Below are positions 35,608 to 46,112 of a stretch of DNA of 64,000 nucleotides, one piece after another. How positions within the stretch are numbered: the first letter of the stretch is position 1; the number at the start of each line of letters is the position of its first letter. A program made the position numbers and the translations under genes. The notes under the pieces are model-generated. The model made no database searches. It had not been told where the DNA came from and was given only the letters and a program-made list of their open reading frames with translations. The DNA is from Hygrophila difformis. Taxonomy: Eukaryota; Streptophyta; Magnoliopsida; Lamiales; Acanthaceae. Where the stretch lies: NCBI GenBank assembly GCA_030278955.1, contig JAOANR010000002.1, positions 10,405,982 through 10,469,981 of the forward strand, in the 5' to 3' direction.

Positions 35608-36074
35608 GGTCCGGGATGCGTCGACGGATCCTGCGGCTCCCGAAGCCGGCCGAATGTAACCCCGGAAAGCCCGCTTGCGACGCTTCGGACCTTGGGAGAA
35701 AATACGTTGAAGGAACCTAAACGGACAATAGATAAGATTTCTGCTTCGACGAGGGATTTTGCAGAAGAATGGATAACCCGAAGGAGACGATAAAATCAGA
35801 AGGCGATAATGAAGGGGGTGAGTGAGAAGAACGATGATGGAGGAGGGTTAGCAGAGAAGCATCGAGAAGGGAGGTTAGGGAGGTTGCGCAGAATCGATCG
35901 GGGGAAATGAGACTGCGCAGAATCGATCCACACAAGAATAATCGAATCCACCATCGTCTTGATCCAAAGGTCATAATTTTAATGGAATTTTAGATCCAAT
36001 GGCTGAGAATCTAATTGGGGAATTTGAGCTCTCCCTCTTATATAGTACTAGTGGATCCCGTTGTGCGATGCACA

Positions 36075-39000
36075 ACATACTATGGATATACAACGGCCCA
36101 TGAAAAAATGAAAAATACTTTTAAGTGAGAAGACGTCGTGAAAACTGAATGAAACATGCTCTCATTTCTACCCGGTGAAGGTAGTAACAACGATCAATCA
36201 TAATAAGCAAACATTTCCGCATAAAAGATGGTAAGGATCATAGTGGTAGAGCTCAACATTGGAAAATTTAAAAGCGGTAAAAGACTAACATATGATTGCA
36301 AAAACTTACAACTTTCATAATGCAGTCAACTGAAACATTACGTTGACAGATGAGAAATGAATCTATTACATTATAAATGACTTAACTCATTCCAACCACA
36401 TTAAAATCCACGTAAAACAGAGTCCACCTGAGTCCTGAGCTAACAAAGTGCAAGTACCGAAACCCCACTCATAGAAGTAACTGGCAAGGGTTATCAAATT
36501 TGGAGAGTTGGAATTCACAATTTCCATAATCAGCAGTGCACATCAAATGCAGCTAAAATTGAAAGGGAGTGCAAATTTTAGAAATATTTGGTTGAAAGCA
36601 CCGAAGCCTGGGAGAAACCCCAAGGTGCAGGCCGATGACAGGGCAACGGTTTGCAATCAGATTCTTCAATGGCAGCTGAGTGGGGCGTCGGTAAGCGAGG
36701 GCAACTTCGATGGAAAAGGGCACCCTACCAGGGGTACAAGGGCAAAATAAACACAATATCCACTTATATAACCTTTTTAAATCCATAAAACAAAAAAATA
36801 AAGAAGGAAATTAAAAACAATTGGTTCAGAAAATATCATGCACAATATATGGCCACAATAATAACTTTAGAATCATCGCTGAAAAAGAACACTCATTCTA
36901 ATATCAATCATAAACCAAAAGATGTTTCAAAAGAATTATTTTAGAAGAAAGGATAATGTAGAAACTAATAACTCTTCTGTAATAAATAAGTGATTGTCAA
37001 TGCAGAATCAAGATAATGGTATCATTGAGTTCGCTTTCTTCAGTTTTTTTATGTGCTTCAGATTTTTATGTTATGGAGCACTTGATGATAGTTTCATTAA
37101 TTTAAGGGTATAATTTATCTTTCCAATTTTAGTTTTGATTTTGTGATTGTAAAGACTGTATTGTATTGTACTTGTTATTTGATATGCAACTGGGATCGAT
37201 GGTCGGAGCCTTTCCATGTATTGTATCAATAATGTACTTTTATTTTTTATTTTTTAATTTATAATACTCTGAACATCGACCACTTGATTCCATTGATGGA
37301 AAACAGAGTTGCTATCCACCAAAAATCATTTATTGTACTGTCTAGTATATGCAGTAGTTGATTTCTATTACATTTTTACCACGACTATTGAATGTTTGAT
37401 TGTTTCGAAGTTGCTTCTTTGTCTAATTCTTATAGGGTTGGAATCGTAACATGGGAAATTATGGAGCAAATGCATAACATTGAAAAAACACATAGTAGAC
37501 TGGTTAAGTTACAGTAGAAAACATACCAAAGGCAGATAGGAAAAGGATGCGAAGAAGCTAGTATGTGGTGAAGTCCACAGTCCCCTGAAAGCAAAACCTG
37601 TAGGATGTACTGCAACAATAAAGGAAGCAACAATGAATAAGGAGTAACAAAATTCAAGCATAGGAAATGCTTGGGTACATTACTGAAAAGCCAGCTCAAA
37701 AGCTGACAATCAAGTCGTGCTCAATATAGTGCTCCCCTGATCCCAAACTTTTTTGACTATCTAAAATGGAAAATGCAGGTAAGATTTAGTGTGCCTTTCA
37801 AAACAAACACATATTAATATAATCATTTAAACAAAATGAGCATTAGCAGGGGATCAAAAACCATGTACACAATAACAACATATTCATCAAAATGGACAAG
37901 AATAAAGAAAAGGAAAGAACAATAAAATGAAGCGAGGAAACACATTACAGAGAGCTTACTTGGGTACGGAAAAGGAAAATGGAGAGAGCAATCGTTTCAC
38001 AGGTAGTCCTCCTGCAAAAACTGATTTGCGATAATCCCATGTTCCTCTGCATAATTAGATCTAGCGTTGTATAATTTGGAAAAAATTATAAGCACACACT
38101 GAAAACACAAACAAAAGCAAAATTTAGACACCACACGAACCGAAGACAATGGCTCTGATAGGGTTTTGTTTGGGGATGATTGCCACACTGCCTTAATTGA
38201 GTCCTGCAAAATTTACATAATCATAATTACAGTTGAGCACCTCTCTTCAAATAAAGAACTAAGAAACAATGCATTAATGTAAGGATTTTGTAGCCATGCA
38301 CGTTATTAAAAGCTTATTTATAAGAACAGATAGAACAGATTGATTTGAAACACTGAATTAAAATGTAGATACAGAATCTATTATGACAGATTAAAATTCT
38401 CATGTCAAACCTCCCACTCTCACAGGGAAGGGCCATTCGAAACTTGAAAGGGAACAATTCAGCTCTATAATTACGTATTGTATGCATTTTTCAGAGAATT
38501 TTAATTGCAAAGATAATTTAAATCCTTGCAGAGACTCGCGGACGCTGCAATTTAGTTTGATTGAAGGAGCAGATAATTACGTATTGTATGTATTTTTGTG
38601 GAATACTAAACAAATCCCTGCAATTTAGTTTGATTGAAGGAGCAGATGGGTCGTCAATCAAGAATCCAGTCTAATAGTCATGCCACTTACAAAGAAATTA
38701 CTCCAGCAGACAAAATACATGCAGGTGAGCACCACAAGGACCCAAGCTCTACTTAACAAGAAACATGCTAAAACAGCTTCAAAGCATTATCAACACTCAA
38801 CAGAGTGTTTAAATGAATTAACTAAACGAGAGCAAGCCATGTTTCCTAGAAAATCCAAGTAAAGATCATTAGTTGCTCGCAGATTGCACAGTCGCTTTTA
38901 TTTCCACAAGCAACAAAAACTTCAAACATATGATTATATCCAAAACTATTAAGAACACTATGAAGAAGCACAGGGTCTATTGCAAGAAATCCAGCCAATT

Positions 39001-39228
39001 CATAAAAAGAGCAAGAAAAATAAAATACACACAAAACCTTTTCAGCAACAGAATCAATCTAGGATCAATTCTACATCAGACAACCGAATTGGGTTTATAC
39101 AATCCCCAAACGCGCTAAACGTCTAACCACCTAATTAGGCAAAAACCAGGGCACTTGGCACTCAACTGCAAATAATTCAGAATTCATCAGAGCAGGAAAT
39201 ATAAAAAGTAGACAAACTAAAAACCTAC
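36075..39228. other. Hel-1 interior, no gene confirmed
   Basis: Mostly AT-rich. Exon-like segments with splice sites occur on the minus strand near 38200-38130 (DSIKAVWQSSPNKTLSEPLSS) and 37615-37530. I cannot assign them to a family. A 'cagagactcgcggacgctg' phrase near 38530 recurs near 39723. Confidence 0.3.
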
Positions 39229-39340
39229 CTCTGGCGGAGTTAAAGCGGCAATTGGATCAGCGGGCAGTTCTCGAACAAAGGAATGGTCCCAGTTCAGTTC
39301 TTCCACCTTCAACTTAACCCTATTTTGATTGATACCACCT
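39229..39340 (-). pseudogene. SelO-like (protein adenylyltransferase) first-exon fragment
   Basis: On the minus strand an open segment contains VEELNWDHSFVRELPADP and ends TPPE at a GTAGGT donor (39229). LNWDHSFVRELPGDPR is the start of the conserved core of plant SelO/YdiU-type pseudokinases, which transfer AMP to proteins in mitochondria or plastids. The GC-rich sequence upstream (39341-39835) could be the captured promoter and transit-peptide region, but its own open frame is low complexity. Only this one exon is recognised. Confidence 0.5.
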
Positions 39341-40331
39341 TCAACTGGTCGGGCAGCAAGGGGTCGCCGTGGAGCCGACGTTCCCAGCAGCCGTCGCTGC
39401 CAGGTGGCTACGAGACGACCAAGGCCGGACCTCCACCAGCGCGCCTCCTTCCGCCTCTAATTCTGCCGCCTGCGTCGCGTCCCCTGGCCGGCGATTCTGT
39501 TCGGGGAGAAGGGCGCTCCCGAAGGGGAACGAAAGATGACTAAGAGTGCGAGAAGAAAGGGGAATTTGGGGGAACTTACGGGAGGCCTCCGATCTGAGGC
39601 AGGGGCGGCGGACGGCGAAGGCAGAGGCCGGCGCGCGCAGGTGAGGCGGCGCCGGATTCGCGAAGTCAGGAGCGACGACGTACGCAGGTGCGGGCGGCGC
39701 CGGAAGAGGAGTGGGAGCGACGTGCAGAGACTCGCGGACGCTGGAGCGTGGCGAGGCGACTGTTCGCGCAGGCAAGGGGAGGCGCGACGATCGGACGGCG
39801 GTCGGCGGCGCTCGAACGGTGCTATGTTCTTCCATCAGACCTCAAAGCTCTTCAATGGCGTACACAGCAATTGAATTTGGGGATTTCTCTCCTCCTCAAA
39901 AATTAGGAATTCCCAATCTAAACCGTTAACAAAACCCAAGAAAAAATGCAACCCTTTGGAAAAACACACCGGAAATTTGAAACATACCTTGGGGAATTGC
40001 CAACCCGGACGGCGGAGCAAAGCCGCGCAGAAAGCCCTTCAAAGAAGACAACAGGCGGAAAAGAAACTGGGAGCCGGCGGCTGTGTACAAGCGAGAACAG
40101 AGGAATTCCCGTGCGCGAAATTGGAGAGAAAGGCCTCAAACACAATAGCATGCAGGCGGATGAGTGGACACGTGTGCTGAGAAAAGAGCAAATCCACGAC
40201 ACCTGTGCTTGAAATTCGGATGAGATCAACGGTCAGAAATAGAAATTGGACCCTGGATCCAACGGACAGGATTAAAATTGACTGGATGAAATTTAGAACT
40301 CTCCCATTTATAAGATATAATAGATAATAGA

Positions 40332-40946
40332 TATATAAACATTATATAACAAGACAACTAGAACAACTTGGTACATAAAATAGGTAAACTAGTGTAGGGA
40401 CGTCAACATCAGTGAAGAAATTTCATTAACTTTTGGACTATTGAAAACATTTTTCTTCCGGAATAGATTATATATATTCGTATATATATCAATATAGATA
40501 TATATATACATGTTCAACACTAGTTAAAGGCAGATGTTCGAAAAAGTTTTCATGGGAAAGGAAATTCACTTACAATTTCTGAGTTAATAATTAGTGGAAC
40601 ACCTCAGAAGAAAATATAGTAAGGTGGACACTTACTATTAATTTCTCAGGGTAAAGATTTAAATAAAGTATTTGCCCCAACCATCGCATAGAAGATAATA
40701 AGAAGAATGCAGGGACTCACTTTTCTTTTCAATATCCAGAGACTAATTTAATCTAGTAGGTTTTCTTATGTATTAAATGATATCTATAAGTGTCTCAAAA
40801 ATATCCCATTAAAAAAAAAAAAAAACGGGTGGGTAGTCAATTTAATTGACCCTACCAATGTCCAATCTAATGAATCCACTTCCCTCACTTCGCCCATATC
40901 TTCAATCCCTTTGGTCAATTAGACTTCCAGCTGCAAATAAAAAAAA

Positions 40947-40983
<37 letters not shown>

Positions 40984-41999
40984 TAGACTTCTAGCTCATA
41001 GTCCATTTTTATTTCGCTACCCACTTCATGCTGACGGGTCCATCTCCATAACTAATCTTGACATTTATGCACAATTCTTATATTCCTACAATTCATTTAA
41101 CCTTTCTTGCGGATCCCACTTCATATATGTTTATTTCAATCTATCTTCCTCCATCTCACATATTATTTCACTCACTAGCCCCTCAATTTATTTAATCCCA
41201 ACCTCTTGTAAACTAATTTAATAAATTTAATGGGTTTAAACTATCTATAATTTAATACCCTTAGCAAAATATTCCAAAAAAAAAGTTCCAAACTTTTAAT
41301 TCGGAATACCCGTGATTGTACAATGGCATTATCCTTTGTTTAAACCATGACCAAAGAAGGATGGTAAAATACATGTAGCATTGACTACATTTGGAATTTC
41401 CTAAGTACTTATGATGGATAAACAATGATTTCTTACCAAGACTCATCCTAATTACCAAAGAAACAATGGTAAATACGACCAAGGCAACAAACACGACTGA
41501 CCAAGTATTTTGGACACAAATAACTAAATTTTCTTAAGGGCAATGCCTTACCAGCAAGAAAAGTCGCATTTATTAAAGGTTCAAAGATCTACTCAATGGA
41601 AACATGTCAAGTTAACTGAGTCATTAGAAGCCTCATAATAAAATAACATATCAATGGATTTGTCTTAAGCTTATCCCGAATATCTATAGAGACATAATAA
41701 AATATGTGTAATCAAGGAAATATTACATGAGAGATGAACAAATCAAAGTTTGACCTCAGTAAGTAATTAAAGACGAAGAGAATTTTTTTTGAAAGTACAT
41801 TGGCGGATTAAACTTGATGAAGATAGTACAATAATACCTGCGAGGTAAAGCTGATGCAACCAGAGGAGTTAAAGTGGATATTAAGGATAAATAACCGAAG
41901 CTGTTAAAAAAACGTTTTGGTGGGTAGGTAATCCGTCGAGAGTCTTCTAGAAATTTTAGAAATATATCTCTAGTTATGAATTACTCCTAGTTTGGTTGT
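40332..41999. other. AT-rich flank, probable TE-E internal 3' end; no gene
   Basis: Includes a poly-A run near 40810, an AAT microsatellite (about 40948-40982) and nothing recognisable as pol. The last few hundred bases may be a decayed end of TE-E pol, since they lead into its hairpin and polypurine tract. Confidence 0.4.
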
Positions 42000-42000
42000 G

Positions 42001-42041
42001 AGGCTTCGAGGACGAAGCCTTATTTTAAGGAGGGTAGACTA
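42001..42041 (+). promoter_or_regulatory. TE-E PPT-proximal hairpin and polypurine tract
   Basis: AGGCTTCG-AGGA-CGAAGCCT (42001-42020) is a perfect 8-bp stem with a four-base loop. After TATTTT comes AAGGAGGGTAGACTA, directly before the LTR start TGACACTCC. Confidence 0.75.
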
Positions 42042-45000
42042 TGACACTCCATAAAATTTAAAATTTTAATTAATAAATATTCAAAATTTCTTATATGAAA
42101 ATGTTTCATATATTTAATTTTTATTGATCATTAAATTTTAGATAATGAGAAATGATATTTTTCGAAACAATAATTATTTAATCGGTCTTAATTAAGTTAT
42201 GGACTACCTTTAATAGTATAAATTTTGGAGCCAGAGTGTGATAAGTCCTTCGATTTATTGGATTATTTATGTCTCGGATATTAAGATGGATTAGAGTACA
42301 AAAAAATTAAGTCCGTAAATTAAAATTTAAAACACTTAGCCAAATAAATTATGTAATGAATTATTTATATCTCAAGACCATTAATTTATTTATAAATATC
42401 GGATAAAATATTACAACACTAGCAACACTAGTTTTCCAATGGGAATTCCGGATAGAATTTTGGGTCTGATTATTAAAGTCTCCCAAATCCCAAGTGCCCA
42501 TGTTCTGGCCCTTTCCTTTGTCGACGCCCATCTCGTGAATTGACAAATTTGTGTTAAATTGAAGGCATATGGGCGGCTATTATTATGAAAGTGAAAGAGG
42601 AGAAGAGACAAGAAAATAAATAGGGTGGGGCGGCAGTAGACTTATTGGTGCTATGAGAATCATTGTACTATTTTCTTCCTCTTTATAAAGAGGACTTGAC
42701 ATGTGAAAATGAATGAGATGGAGAGGAGAGGCCAACGTGGGATGATGGAGATAATTTAATATGTACCAACCAACTAATGTCATTTGATTTTAAAAGAGAT
42801 TTGTGGAACCTACAAATTAATTGAGGGGTCCGGATATAAGAAAAAAAATGCTTTAGAGCAAGTGTGATTGAGCTGAAATGAAGGAATGCACAACATTTTT
42901 TTTTGGTGGGCGGCAGATAAATAAATGCTAGATCAAATCAATATGAGATAGCCTTATACAGAAGAAAAAAAAAAAGGTGAGTGAGTAGTAGTAATACATT
43001 TGGGGTGTAGAATGTTATAAATTTAGGGTGTAGAATGTTACACGTATACAATACACACATTCAAATGAAATTAATTTAGACTACAAATGATAGAATGGTT
43101 GGGACCAGCTTCTTGAATTTGAGTCTCTCCAGCTCAAAGTTGTATTTAATGCGAAGGCCCCTATATATTAATACCCAAAATAAAATACTTGCTCCATCAC
43201 TTTGAGCTAGTTGAAGGATCCATCAGTATAGAGAGGAAGCAAAAAGACATGATCACGTGGGAGTTTGGCATTGGAAGTGAATTGACATTATGTGCATTTA
43301 AAGGTAGTAGATTGAGGATTCTGATGGCCAAGTAAAGAGTGTTATATCTCACCCATAAAATCCCCAATTTCAGCCTCTCCTATCACTCCCTACCTTCCTG
43401 CAAATTTTATGTTATTCTACTAGTGAGAGGCTTTGAGGAGAGTTGAGGGATTTATTGTTAAGAAGAGGTGGACGGGTATTGGACTAATATTCACGAAGAT
43501 CTTGTGGTAAGGGCTATGTAAATCAGTTTTCCGTTGATCTAAGTCGTACGAAAGTTTTTAACATTAGGATTTTCTCTCATCTTCTTATTTATGGCCACAA
43601 AGGAGTATTGCTGTGATTCAAGGGTTTTTCCCTAGTTACAAGGAGCCCGACGACCTACCAACGGCCATAGAATCTATCCTCTGTAAGTCTATTCCCACCA
43701 TTTCAAATTTTGGAGCATTTGATCGAAAATTTTAAGAGATATAAGTGTCGGAGTATAAAACGTACAAATCTGTCACCAAAGATCTACTTTGTGCAACTCA
43801 TAGAAATCCTTGTTTTCGGGCTGTTTGTAACCTTCCATTCCAAAATTTTCCTTCAGTAAGTTTGTTCCCTTCATCATGAAGAGTATGGTGTGTAAATTTC
43901 AGAATTTTTAAACACCATTTGACCCTTGAAAATCGATATGGTTTATGCATGATCTTTAAAGAAGTTGACAGCAAGGCATATCCGACTTGCATCGCTTTTA
44001 TGGTTCATTTAAAGTATTTTTCTTAAAAATATTTCTTCATGAAAGTTGTTCCTAATATTTTAAAGTTTATGCCTGTAAAATTTTAACAATATTAAATTTT
44101 ATTTACTAGCCCAAAACCGATCTGGTATATTGGAAACCATGTTCGATAATCCGTCAAATTTGATCCATTCATGCGCAACCTTTAAAATATCTGTTTTTGA
44201 ATACTTTAGAGACTCGATCACGAAATTTATTCTTCAGAAACTATATTCCCCACATCTTCAAGATTATTTTGGTTAAATTTCATCAATTTTAGATGATGTT
44301 TGTCCCTCCAAATCAAATCTGGTCTTTAGTCTCAAATCTGCGAACAATCTTTCAGTTTTACTCTTCCGTAAAGATCCATGTTTTTCAACCCTTTTGGTTC
44401 ATTATCTTTCAAAGATTTCTTCATGAAACTTTTTTCACATTGAGTTGACTATGTCTCTGCCAAATTTCATAATTTTTAGAACTCGTATGACAAAGTTATC
44501 GGATCTGGTTTATCGAATGGTTGAAATCACTTTTTGCTGAAATCCGTGTTAAAATAGGGTTTTCTGAAAATCCGCATTTTTGAAAGACTTAAGTGTCTCA
44601 AAACTAAATTGTTTCTTCATGAAAAATATTTATCTATATGTGATCTACCTTCTGTAAAAATTTCAGAATTTTTAAATTAGTTTTGATATTTTTAACACTC
44701 GTTGAAATGTAAGCCGCTGTTGTTGAAATTCTGACAGCAAGGTAGTTTTACAAAGATCACGACTTTTGACCTGTTTCCGTACCTTATTTTGAAAAGTGCA
44801 AAACATGAAACTTGTTCAACTATCTGTTGAGTATCTACAGTTCAAATTTCAGAGCAAACGCCTTTCGTATGAATTTTTAAAGCTGTTTGGCGTAAATTGC
44901 GACATAAGAAATGGTGATGTTGCACCTATTATGAAATTGTTGGATTTTGAGATCCATGAAATGATATTTTCAGATTTATGATAAGTTGATATGGGGGTTT

Positions 45001-45214
45001 GTAGTTGAAATGATATTTGGCATTCTTGAATGCCCTTGTATGAAATTACTCCCTTGATATTGTCAAAAAAATCTTTTGAAGAGAATATTATTTGGATAAT
45101 TGTGAGTTAGGAAGGGAGATGGTGAAGTAGAGTTGCAATTGGAGGCTTCTTGTGGAATATAGTTAAACAAGAAAATTTATCTGCTCGTCGCCTGCATTGT
45201 GTAGTTAACCCCAA
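42042..45214 (+). repeat. TE-E LTR, copy 2 (3' LTR), truncated
   Basis: Direct copy of 22836-24335 plus 27331-29022 without the TE-D insertion. It is preceded by a polypurine tract, so it is the 3' LTR of TE-E. It ends at 45214, where Cassandra begins. Short open frames occur in both copies and show no domain. Confidence 0.85.
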
Positions 45215-45967
45215 TGTAATACCCCAAGAGAGTGTATGGAAGAATAGCTTAAAAGAATTGAAAAATCTACTCATGTCAACAAGGTGCACATTTCTTTTCT
45301 GGTAACCATTCTATAAGAACTCTACAGTTAAGCGTGCTTGCTGTGGAGTAGTCTTAAGGATGGGTGACCTCCTGGGAAGTCTCCCAGGGTGTGCGCGAGT
45401 GAGGCCAAAGCGCACTGAAAAGAGTTCTGTTGACCTGTGGGGCCAGACTTCAATCCCGAAAGAAGCTCGAAAGCACCCCGGGCTCCATAGCGGGCCGGGG
45501 TGTTACAGAATGGTATCAGAGCCGAGGTTCGGAGATCGAGTCAGCAGACTCAGGCAGTGGACTGCGTATTATGGAGACCCTCAGTTTGTGCCCTCGAGTT
45601 TGGATCCGTGTTCAATGCCTTGTGTCGAAAGTCTTCCTGATATTGTGGTGGTCAGGCGGCGAGTCCCGTTGGTTGCAACGGCGGTGCAAGATGATTTGGC
45701 GGATCAAGTTGATTATGGTTCGAGGGGAGGCCACAAGATCCGTGGTCTTGGTTTGAGGGGAGGATTGTTGGGTATCAAACCCAATCCCACATCAGAGAAG
45801 CAGTCAAAAATTGACTTGCATATAAGTGTGTCCACTTAACCCATTAGTATGAGGCCTTTGGGGAAGGAGCCCAAAAACAAAACCGTACGGACTTGGCCCA
45901 AAGCGGACAATATCATACTATGTCGGAGTTAGAGTGGCGGTCGCAGTCCCTACAAGTGCTCACATTC
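45215..45967 (+). mobile_element. Cassandra-type TRIM: 5' LTR and internal region
   Basis: The LTR 45215-45507 (293 bp) starts TGTAATACCCC and ends GGGGTGTTACA. A tRNA-Met primer-binding site, TGGTATCAGAGCC, is at 45511-45523. The short LTR, 5S rRNA-derived sequence inside it and absence of coding capacity define Cassandra elements. Near 45757 a purine run (GAGGGGAGGAT) followed by TGTTGGGTATCAAACCC could be the start of another short LTR; this is not resolved. Open frames across the LTR are not conserved proteins. Confidence 0.85.
45316..45384 (+). other. 5S rRNA-derived segment in Cassandra LTR
   Basis: Matches the 5S rRNA region around the internal promoter, with the phrases 'gttaagcgtgcttg', 'gagtagtctt' and 'ggatgggtgacctcctggga', the last unchanged from plant 5S rRNA. 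The 5' half of 5S is degenerate. In Cassandra elements this segment is thought to provide a Pol III promoter. Confidence 0.85.
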
Positions 45968-46112
45968 TGTAACACCCCGGCCCGCTATGGAGCCGGAGGT
46001 GCTTTCGAGCTTCTTTCGGGATTGAAGTCTGGCCCCACAGGTCAACAGAACTCTTTTCAGTGCGCTTTGGCCTCACTCGCGCACACCCTGGGAGACTTCC
46101 CAGGAGGTCTCC
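45968..46112 (-). repeat. Inverted, truncated Cassandra LTR
   Basis: The reverse complement of the last ~145 bp of the Cassandra LTR, starting TGTAACACCCCGGCCCGC and stopping inside the 5S-derived part. A normal TRIM would have a direct 3' LTR here. Confidence 0.85.

Larger units (their letters stand above)
29591..36047 (-). mobile_element. Hel-2: Helitron with captured exons (main part)
   Basis: The 5' terminus on the minus strand is TCTATTA (40331-40325), separated from its continuation TACTATATAAGAGGGAG (from 36047 downward) by Hel-1. Rejoined, it starts with TC, is preceded by A (40332), and resembles the 5' end of Hel-1. The body carries minus-strand exon fragments of at least three unrelated plant genes in collinear exon-intron form, as expected of Helitron capture. 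I could not find its 3' hairpin and CTAG end, so the left boundary near 29590 is approximate. No Rep/helicase is present, so it is non-autonomous. Confidence 0.65.
36048..40324 (-). mobile_element. Hel-1: Helitron nested in Hel-2, both ends visible
   Basis: The minus strand begins TCTATTATATCTTATAAATG at 40324, preceded by A. It ends with a 7-bp hairpin GTTGTGC-ATC-GCACAAC, eight bases, then CTAG at 36048, followed by T. These are the standard Helitron hallmarks, including insertion between A and T. It lies 7 nt inside the 5' end of Hel-2. At 4277 bp with no Rep/helicase it is non-autonomous. A GC-rich block (39340-39835) and a SelO-like exon are its clearest captured material. Confidence 0.85.

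Noticed and set aside
39341..39835. 164-codon minus-strand frame and overlapping plus-strand frames
   Set aside because: GC-rich low-complexity sequence open in several frames; no domain, so not called as a gene.
45316..45384. A functional 5S rRNA gene
   Set aside because: Only part of 5S is recognisable, with changes, and it sits inside a TRIM LTR with a primer-binding site after it.
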